NCBI GenBank assembly: GCA_016207865.1
Contig: JACQZD010000122.1
Location: forward strand, 1 to 10,074
Direction: 5' to 3'
DNA: 10,074 bases
DNA from: Nitrospirota bacterium
GTDB taxonomy: Bacteria > Nitrospirota > Thermodesulfovibrionia > UBA6902 > DSMQ01
The position numbers and the translations under genes were made by a program. Below are positions 6,164-10,074 of the stretch, one piece after another (positions within the stretch are counted from its first letter, which is position 1; each line of letters starts with the position of its first letter). Below the pieces are notes generated by a model that ran no database searches, had not been told where the DNA came from, and was given only the letters and a program-made list of their open reading frames with translations.

Positions 6164-7219
6164 TCACACTTCAATCAGATTATAATCTAATTTCCCCAAT
6201 CCGATTTTTTCTGCGTATTTAAATTGATGCAGGTAGGGTTTTGCCTTTTTGCCTCTTGAGAAGACATCCTTTCCCTTTGTCAGAATGTCAAAACATGCCT
6301 TGTCAACGGCAAGAATGTCCCTTGAAGCAAAAATTCCCATGTCTTCAATTATCTTAGGGTCGTCTCCGGCAAGGCAGTCGCATTCCTCTGTTATGTCAAA
6401 GGCGAAGTTTATAAATACCTTCCTCTTGATGCGCGAAAGTATGCCGTCTGCGTATTCAGCCATTCTCTCTAAAAAAATATTTACGTCTTCATGCCAGTTT
6501 ATATTAACTGCGTCAAACTTGCAGGCTGAAATACATTCACCGCATCCTACACAGATTTTTGAATTAATAAAGGCCTTGCCCTTTACTTCTGAAATGGCTG
6601 AAACCGGGCATATTTCAATACAGCATCCGCACATGGTGCAGTGCTCTGAATTAATTGCCGGTTTTAATGACGAATGCTGTGCCTGCTTTCCTGCGCGTGA
6701 TGCCATACCCATGCCGGCATTCTTGACTGAGCCTGCATATCCTGACATCAGGTGCCCTGTGATGTGTGATAAGACAATCAGGTCGTCAAGAACCCCTACA
6801 AAAGAAGGCACCCGTAGTTCTTTGATGTGACTGTAATTGACTTTAATGTTTTTGGAATCAGTGCCGAAAACGCCATCAGCGACTATGAACGGGCATCCCA
6901 GTTTATCTATGGTGAAACCCTTGCCGTATGCAAGATTAAGATGGTCTACTGCGTTCTGCCGTTCGCCCTTGTAAATTACATTTGTGTCAAATACAAAGGG
7001 CTTGGCGCCCTGTTTTTTGAGCTTATCACACAGGATTTTTACAAATTCAGGTTTAATATGACCCTTATTCTGTTTCTCTCCTATTGTTATCTTGATGCCT
7101 ACAAAAGAGCCCTTTTTAAAATCGCGGAGAGGCGTGCTGATTTTCTCAAGGAGGGACTTAAAGCAGTCTGACCTGTCCTGCCCTTTTTTAATCCTGCTGA
7201 AATAAACATCAGGTTTCAT
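6164..7219 (-). CDS. DUF362 domain protein with an internal 2x[4Fe-4S] ferredoxin module
   Basis: 351 residues. The N-terminal part (about 35-185) is a DUF362 core: GSFVGIKITIGEKQNKGHIKPE, then SHITGHLMSGYAGSVKNAGMG (151-171), where the S-H and K-N-x-G-M-G residues match the family's IKNMxG motif. A bacterial-type ferredoxin domain follows, with C194-C197-C200...C204-P and C223-C226-C229...C233, enough for two [4Fe-4S] clusters. The C-terminus (ITEECDCLAGDDPKIIEDMGIFASRDILAVDKACFD) continues the DUF362 fold with two further cysteines, C280 and C282. No signal peptide or membrane helix is seen, so it is probably cytoplasmic. DUF362 proteins have no established reaction; an electron-transfer or Fe-S-dependent enzyme is a fair guess. 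The start ATG is preceded only by a distant GGAG (about 14 nt), so initiation is not well defined. The gene lies 20 bp from the left arm of the 74-bp inverted repeat; a second DUF362 gene lies beyond the right arm. Confidence 0.88.
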   Translation of the reverse strand: MKPDVYFSRIKKGQDRSDCFKSLLEKISTPLRDFKKGSFVGIKITIGEKQNKGHIKPEFVKILCDKLKKQGAKPFVFDTNVIYKGERQNAVDHLNLAYGKGFTIDKLGCPFIVADGVFGTDSKNIKVNYSHIKELRVPSFVGVLDDLIVLSHITGHLMSGYAGSVKNAGMGMASRAGKQAQHSSLKPAINSEHCTMCGCCIEICPVSAISEVKGKAFINSKICVGCGECISACKFDAVNINWHEDVNIFLERMAEYADGILSRIKRKVFINFAFDITEECDCLAGDDPKIIEDMGIFASRDILAVDKACFDILTKGKDVFSRGKKAKPYLHQFKYAEKIGLGKLDYNLIEV

Positions 7220-7238
7220 GTTAAAGATAGTGACTCCA

Positions 7239-7312
7239 ACAAAAATTTGTCATTCCCGCCCCCGATTACGACATTCGAGGGCAGGCTCCAGCGGGAATCC
7301 AGGGTTTTTAAT
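7239..7312. repeat. Left arm of a 74-bp inverted repeat (GTCAT-ended half-element)
   Basis: Reverse complement of 8666-8739 with two mismatches over 74 bp. From 7249 it starts GTCATTCCCGC and runs to GCGGGAATCCAG, which can fold back on itself. This arm is a half-element: the second hairpin present in the right-hand copy (8631-8660) is absent here. It sits 20 bp upstream of the DUF362/ferredoxin start. Confidence 0.9.
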
Positions 7313-7350
7313 TTTTGCCTCCTAATTAAACGGACGCTGTTTTTATTTCC

Positions 7351-7578
7351 TCAGATGGAGCGCCTTGTGAGACCTGTTGATTGCCGTGCTATTTTCATCA
7401 AACTACGCAGTGCTTCATTAACTGAGGCGTCATCCGGGAATGCTTTTGCCACATCAGGACTGAGAAGAACAAGATTCGTTCCCTTTTTGTATTCATCAAA
7501 ATATTTACCTCTTGTCCCTTTTCCTAAATCTTCCCGCTTATACTCTTTACGCAGTTCTTCGTGTTTAACCGTCTTCAT
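7351..7578 (-). CDS. BrnA-like antitoxin, partner of the BrnT toxin
   Basis: A 75-residue protein: charged N-terminus (MKTVKHEELRKEYKRED), then RGKYFDEYKKGTNLVLLSPDVAKAFPDD and ASVNEALRSLMKIA. The GTNLVLL-PDVA-FPD-VN-ALR pattern is that of small antitoxins usually encoded directly after a DUF497/BrnT toxin. The VLLSPDVAKAFPD to ALRSLM part would form the ribbon-helix-helix-like DNA-binding region. The ATG overlaps the end of the toxin gene by 14 bp, and an AAGGA sequence precedes it at a good distance, so the pair is translationally coupled. Family members neutralise the toxin and repress their own operon. The protein is shorter than classical BrnA and only similar in pattern, so no gene symbol is given. 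The gene ends 38 bp from the left inverted-repeat arm. Confidence 0.75.
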   Translation of the reverse strand: MKTVKHEELRKEYKREDLGKGTRGKYFDEYKKGTNLVLLSPDVAKAFPDDASVNEALRSLMKIARQSTGLTRRSI

Positions 7579-7837
7579 ATATTTTCCTTTCTTGTCTTGT
7601 TGCGCGCCTTGCGCTTATTATTCTTGTTTTTCCATGCCGTTCCATATGAACGACAACCAAAAACTGACTTTTTCTGGAATATCCAAAAGTCAGAAATCTA
7701 TGCTCGCGAATAGAATGGTCAGGATCGTTGAAGGTTATTGCCAGTGGATCGCCGAATACTGTTGATGCATCATTAAATGAAATGCCATGTTTTTTAAGAT
7801 TCGCTTCGGACTTATCTGGATCCCATTCAAATTGCAT
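7565..7837 (-). CDS. brnT: BrnT-family (DUF497) ribonuclease toxin
   Basis: A 90-residue protein with the family's hallmarks in order: FEWDPDKSEANLKKHGISFNDASTVFGDP (residues 3-31), EHRFLTFGYSRKSQFLVVVHMERHGKTRIISARRATRQERKIYE (45-88). The KHGISF, ISAR-AT and ER-x-Y-E motifs are those of BrnT, a RelE-like fold that degrades RNA in the ribosome-independent manner known for Brucella BrnT and is inhibited by its antitoxin encoded next. The length is normal and no key residue is obviously lost, so it could be active. The start ATG has no Shine-Dalgarno; an extended -10-like TGATAAAAT (7851-7843) ends five bases before it. The gene follows the hicA remnant by about 20 bp, suggesting that a new module landed in a decaying hicBA locus (inference). 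Confidence 0.88.
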   Translation of the reverse strand: MQFEWDPDKSEANLKKHGISFNDASTVFGDPLAITFNDPDHSIREHRFLTFGYSRKSQFLVVVHMERHGKTRIISARRATRQERKIYEDG

Positions 7838-7856
7838 ATTTTATTTTATCATTTTT

Positions 7857-7901
7857 TCAGAATTTCAGAAAATGTGGGGTAGTGATTTTTCTCTCAGGCA
7901 T
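7857..7901 (-). pseudogene. Possible hicA remnant (first 14 codons only)
   Basis: Directly after the hicB stop, an ATG at 7901 opens a 14-codon frame, MPERKITTPHFLKF, ending in TGA at 7857. Many HicA toxins paired with this kind of HicB start with a similar M-P-x-K-I-T-P-x-H-x-x-L block, so this looks like the 5' end of hicA cut short. The rest of hicA (dsRBD-like fold with the catalytic His in a G-S-H-x-x-x motif) is absent. This is recognition by eye over 14 residues and could be chance. Confidence 0.35.
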
Positions 7902-7905
7902 TTAT

Positions 7906-8169
7906 CTATACGGCAAGGGCAAGATTTTCTTCAGCAACAGGACTTCTTGATTTCCACGAACTGTTGGTTTTTAAAAAGCCGGATTCCTCTAAAACATCAT
8001 CCAGCGTCCCCATCCTTCCACACTCCTCAACAAAAGCCTCTATTGCTTCTTTTACAGATTTTTTTGCATCCTCAATGGTATCACCGAAACTGGAGACATT
8101 TAACTCCGGCGATAGCGCTACATAAACCTCGTTTTCCTTAAATATCTCAATCCTTACAGATATATCCAT
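7906..8169 (-). CDS. hicB: HicB-family antitoxin, apparently orphaned
   Basis: An 87-residue protein with the partial RNase H-like fold of HicB antitoxins: a first strand ISVRIEIFKENEVYVALSPELNVSSFGDTIEDAKKSVKEAIEAFVEECGRMGTLDDVLEESGF. The E-x-x-Y-V-A-x-x-P-E-L-x-V-x-S-x-G-D-T-x-x-E-A motif and the following amphipathic helix are characteristic. HicB normally neutralises the HicA mRNA interferase and represses its own promoter. Here no complete hicA lies on either side: upstream is repeat DNA, and downstream only a 14-codon possible remnant before brnT. It may now be a relic or may act in trans. The ATG at 8169 is preceded by AGAGAGGT as ribosome-binding site, and a strong extended -10 lies 25 bp upstream. 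Confidence 0.82.
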   Translation of the reverse strand: MDISVRIEIFKENEVYVALSPELNVSSFGDTIEDAKKSVKEAIEAFVEECGRMGTLDDVLEESGFLKTNSSWKSRSPVAEENLALAV

Positions 8170-8193
8170 AACTCATTGACCTCTCTTTAGACC

Positions 8194-8202
8194 ATTATAT
8201 CA
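8194..8202 (-). promoter_or_regulatory. Extended -10 promoter of hicB (TGATATAAT)
   Basis: TG-A-TATAAT on the minus strand is a perfect extended -10. The hexamer 17 bp upstream is TTATTA, a weak -35, as is usual for extended -10 promoters. The start point would be near 8187, about 18 nt before the hicB ATG, leaving room for the AGAGAGGT ribosome-binding site. Confidence 0.55.
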
Positions 8203-8231
8203 CATAACGGGATGGTTAATAAATTAAACCC

Positions 8232-8248
8232 TATTCTGTTGCAGAATA
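8232..8248. promoter_or_regulatory. Inverted repeat upstream of the hicB promoter, possible operator
   Basis: TATTCTG-TTG-CAGAATA is a perfect 7-bp inverted repeat centred about 53 bp upstream of the predicted hicB transcript start. HicB and BrnA proteins autoregulate by binding such palindromes, but assignment to either is a guess. Confidence 0.3.
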
Positions 8249-8328
8249 AATATTCATGTGTCAGAAATTGCGGGAAATGAAGCCTATATATAAACTAATA
8301 AGTTGTCATTGACCCAAAAATAGAGTCT

Positions 8329-8396
8329 GTCATTCCGTGCTTGACACGGAATCCAGATGTAAAAAGACACTGGATACCTGCCTTCGCAGGTATGAC
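8329..8396. repeat. GTCAT-ended double-hairpin element (MITE/REP-like)
   Basis: The element starts GTCATTCC and ends GGTATGAC. Inside are two perfect hairpins: ATTCCGTG-CTTGA-CACGGAAT (from 8332) and ATACCTGC-CTTC-GCAGGTAT. Between them CCAG and CTGG can pair, so the whole 68 bp could fold as a three-way structure. No transposase is encoded. The architecture matches the element at 8631-8729. Confidence 0.75.
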
Positions 8397-8630
8397 ATTG
8401 AATGTATTTTCGTGCTCCCTTGTGAACCTGACACATCGGGGCGAAGCAATCTCTTAAACCTTATGATTAAACGGGCGCTGTCCCTATTATCTCTCTATTA
8501 TTTCCTCTTCTTTTTTCCCCTCAAAATATTAAAACACTTTCTTATTGTATAATACAAAATACAATTTTCACCCCCTGCTGTCAAGGGAAAATTATAGGGA
8601 AAATTGAGCTTGTCTGAAAACTCAGTGTTT
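8397..8630. other. Gene-free stretch with repeat fragments
   Basis: No credible gene is seen. It contains ATTAAACGGGCGCTGT (8466-8481), which recurs with one change at 7325-7340 beside the left inverted-repeat arm; a T/C-rich run at 8484-8520; a palindrome TTGTAT-A-ATACAA at 8545-8557 that includes TATAAT; and AGGGAAAATT twice, at 8584-8593 and 8596-8605. These look like decayed mobile-element debris plus a possible operator or promoter. Confidence 0.5.
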
Positions 8631-8729
8631 GTCATCCTCCGGCTTGACCGGGGAATCCAGAAGGGATTAAAAACCCTGGATTCCCGCTGGAGCCTGCCCT
8701 CGAATGTCGTAATCGGGGGCGAGAATGAC
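8631..8729. repeat. Complete GTCAT-ended double-hairpin element containing the right arm of the 74-bp inverted repeat
   Basis: It begins GTCATCC and ends GAATGAC. The first hairpin (around CCGG-CTTGA-CCGG, 8637-8650) is followed by TCCAG (8656-8660), then CTGGA (8676-8680), then a long second arm. Positions 8666-8739 are the reverse complement of 7239-7312 with two mismatches. It ends 42 bp before the second DUF362 start codon. Confidence 0.85.
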
Positions 8730-8771
8730 AACTTTTTGTAGAGGGAAGTGTTAATTTATAGCGGAGGCGTA

Positions 8772-9815
8772 ATGACGCAGAAAATGGCGCAGAAAAAGAA
8801 GGCGGCGATTGTTTACGGTGAAGGCAGAAAAGGGAATATTAATAAATGCCTTTCTCTGATTCGTGAAGACCTTGAGCCGATAAAGACCGCCAAGAATATT
8901 CTTATTAAGCCGAATCTCGTGGCGCTTAAGCCTGACTTTGCCAATACAAATGTGGAGGCAATAGAGGCTGTGATAGAGTTTGTCAGAGAGCTTGCGCCCG
9001 ATACGTCCATCACTGTCGGAGAAAGCTCTGCAACTGCATTTTACCGCGGGCTTCCGACCACAGATGTCTTTAAGGATTATGATTACTACCGCCTTGAGAA
9101 AAAATATTCCAAAGTCTCATTGACAGATTTTGATAATGACAAGGATGTAATAGAAAGCCCTATTCATTCGGTTGTAGGCGACACGCATCTCAGAATCAGC
9201 AAACGGATTCAGGAATTTGATTATAAAATCTCTCTGTCAATTCCCAAGACGCATAATTTTGCCATTGCCACATTCGGCATTAAAAACATGGCAGGCCTTG
9301 TGCTTAGGCAGGACATGGCAATGATTCACGGCATGAAGGGCGGAATTGAGGTTGACGCGCCTAAGACACTGCTTGATAAACTGCCTCCGGGCACAGTGTC
9401 CAAAATGCGGAGAAAACTCCCCAACTGGTTTATCAATTCCCTGTTCAGGAGTTATCCGGCTTACCGGAAAAGCGTTAAGATGATTCATAGAAACATTGTT
9501 GGGTTTGCAAAAAGGACCTGGCCTGACCTCGTGGTGCTGGACGGATTTGTATGCATGGAAGGGGACGGGCCTGTGGACGGAACATCTGTTAACATGAAAG
9601 TTGCTATCGCCTCAACAGACCCTGTAAAGGCTGACGGCATTGCGGCGCGTCTTATCGGATTTGAGCCTGCTGAGATAGGTTATTTGTATTATCTGCAGAA
9701 TGATGAGCATATGGGCGAATATTCCATGGACAATCTTGTTGGTGATGATTTAAACAAGCTGAAGAGGAAATTCAAACGGCATGGAACGTATGACATCCAG
9801 AGTCAGTGGAGGTAA
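8772..9815 (+). CDS. DUF362 domain protein without ferredoxin motifs
   Basis: 347 residues from the ATG at 8772, chosen because GGAGG (8763-8767) lies four bases before it; a GTG at 8748 in the same frame has no such signal. The whole protein is a DUF362 domain: KNILIKPNLVALKPDFANTNVEAIEAVIEFV near the N-terminus, ITVGESSAT, then LSIPKTHNFAIATFGIKNMAGLVLRQDM (S-x-P-K-T-H and I-K-N-M-A-G are the family signature), and WPDLVVLDGFVCMEGDGPVDGTSVNMKVAIASTDPVKADGIAARLIGFEP. There is no CxxCxxC, signal peptide or membrane helix. DUF362 has no established activity. The paralogous gene at 6164-7219 carries the Fe-S module that this one lacks, so the two may work as partners or be old duplicates (inference). 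The 74-bp repeat lies upstream of both genes in the same relative orientation. Confidence 0.87.
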   Translation: MTQKMAQKKKAAIVYGEGRKGNINKCLSLIREDLEPIKTAKNILIKPNLVALKPDFANTNVEAIEAVIEFVRELAPDTSITVGESSATAFYRGLPTTDVFKDYDYYRLEKKYSKVSLTDFDNDKDVIESPIHSVVGDTHLRISKRIQEFDYKISLSIPKTHNFAIATFGIKNMAGLVLRQDMAMIHGMKGGIEVDAPKTLLDKLPPGTVSKMRRKLPNWFINSLFRSYPAYRKSVKMIHRNIVGFAKRTWPDLVVLDGFVCMEGDGPVDGTSVNMKVAIASTDPVKADGIAARLIGFEPAEIGYLYYLQNDEHMGEYSMDNLVGDDLNKLKRKFKRHGTYDIQSQWR

Positions 9816-9913
9816 CGACAGATTATAGCGTACAGCGTTCATAGCGTTATAGAGTTTATCGCGCAATAAACACGACAAACGCACAACACAATAAACGATA
9901 CTTGTCTAAAACT
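9816..9913. other. AT-rich tail with short direct repeats
   Basis: No gene or RNA is recognised. AGCGT occurs three times at 9827-9846, and CAATAAAC occurs twice, at about 9864 and 9889. These look like short satellite-type repeats. Confidence 0.4.
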
Positions 9914-10053
9914 GTCATTCCGGCTTGTCCGGAATCATTTTGCAAAGGCATATATGTTCTCAAAACTGTAAGAACGCAACATATGTATTGTCTGTCATGC
10001 TGCAAAATGTTTTAAGTATTTGCCCTGAACAATTTACAAAAAGGCAGCATGAC
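9914..10053. repeat. Nested GTCAT-ended palindromic elements
   Basis: The segment starts GTCATTCC and ends CATGAC. It contains a perfect hairpin ATTCCGG-CTTGT-CCGGAAT (9917-9935), an inverted pair CATTTTGCA (9936-9944) / TGCAAAATG (10001-10009), and a perfect 10-bp terminal inverted repeat GTCATGCTGC (9994-10003) / GCAGCATGAC (10044-10053). It reads as one or two small non-autonomous elements inserted next to each other. Confidence 0.65.
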
Positions 10054-10073
10054 TTTAAGGTGTTGCCTTAAAG
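10053..10073. repeat. Perfect hairpin at the window end
   Basis: CTTTAAGG-TGTTG-CCTTAAAG gives an 8-bp perfect stem with a 5-base loop, abutting the GCAGCATGAC end. The window stops one base later, so it cannot be told whether this is a terminator or the first part of another repeat. Confidence 0.45.
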
Positions 10074-10074
10074 C

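Noticed and set aside
7728..8141. Plus-strand frame of 137 codons across brnT and hicB
   Set aside because: It overlaps antisense to two recognisable toxin-antitoxin genes and shows low-complexity, unrecognisable translation.
7247..8731. Two frames, at 7247-7765 (+) and 8498-8731 (-), both starting with a similar SPPITTFEGRLQRESRVFN peptide
   Set aside because: The shared peptide is only the translation of the 74-bp inverted repeat; the frames then diverge into antisense of brnT/BrnA or gene-free DNA.
8172..8771. tRNA, riboswitch or small RNA gene in the 600-bp gap
   Set aside because: The hairpins present are explained by GTCAT-ended repeat elements; no tRNA cloverleaf with a T-loop GTTCRA motif and no known riboswitch core was seen.
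8748..8771. GTG start for the second DUF362 gene
   Set aside because: The ATG at 8772 has a GGAGG four bases upstream, whereas the GTG has no comparable signal and would add eight atypical residues.

Overview
The window looks like a bacterial chromosome segment of moderate GC, gene-dense at the left and repeat-rich at the right. The gene mix (PhoU, MiaB, a PilZ protein, a fused sugar kinase/UDPGP protein, two DUF362 proteins) and the repeats (NPPSPPF-type palindromes inside genes, heptamer runs, GTCAT-ended hairpin elements) fit an anaerobic Nitrospirota-like or deltaproteobacterial-like lineage. That placement is inference; no rRNA or other phylogenetic marker is present.

Layout. 3-275 (+) is the C-terminal end of PhoU, facing miaB (287-1681, -). 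miaB is divergent from a small PilZ gene (1862-2209, +); a 2 x 56 bp tandem duplication lies between them. A two-helix membrane protein of unknown function follows (2237-2980, -). It is divergent from a 1028-residue gene (3071-6157, +) that joins a fucokinase-type GHMP kinase domain to a UDP-sugar pyrophosphorylase (UDPGP) domain. That gene converges with a DUF362/2x[4Fe-4S] ferredoxin gene (6164-7219, -). An accessory island of about 1.5 kb comes next: a BrnT/BrnA-like toxin-antitoxin pair, a HicB antitoxin, and what looks like the first 14 codons of a lost hicA. The island is bracketed by a 74-bp near-perfect inverted repeat. On its far side is a second DUF362 gene without ferredoxin motifs (8772-9815, +). 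The last 260 bp contain further nested GTCAT-ended palindromes and no gene.

Most striking points. (1) The same palindromic, C/G-run-rich element of about 45-60 bp lies in frame inside two unrelated genes, miaB and the kinase/UDPGP gene. In both it encodes the peptide NPPSPPFxKGGxGGF at a probable surface loop, as Rickettsia palindromic elements do. (2) miaB also carries an in-frame run of five 7-bp repeats, which could shift frame if the copy number changed. (3) The kinase/UDPGP fusion has an eroded GHMP ATP-binding loop. (4) Several start codons have no Shine-Dalgarno sequence and lie only a few bases after a -10-like box, which suggests near-leaderless transcripts.

All functional calls rest on motif recognition by eye; no database search was possible.
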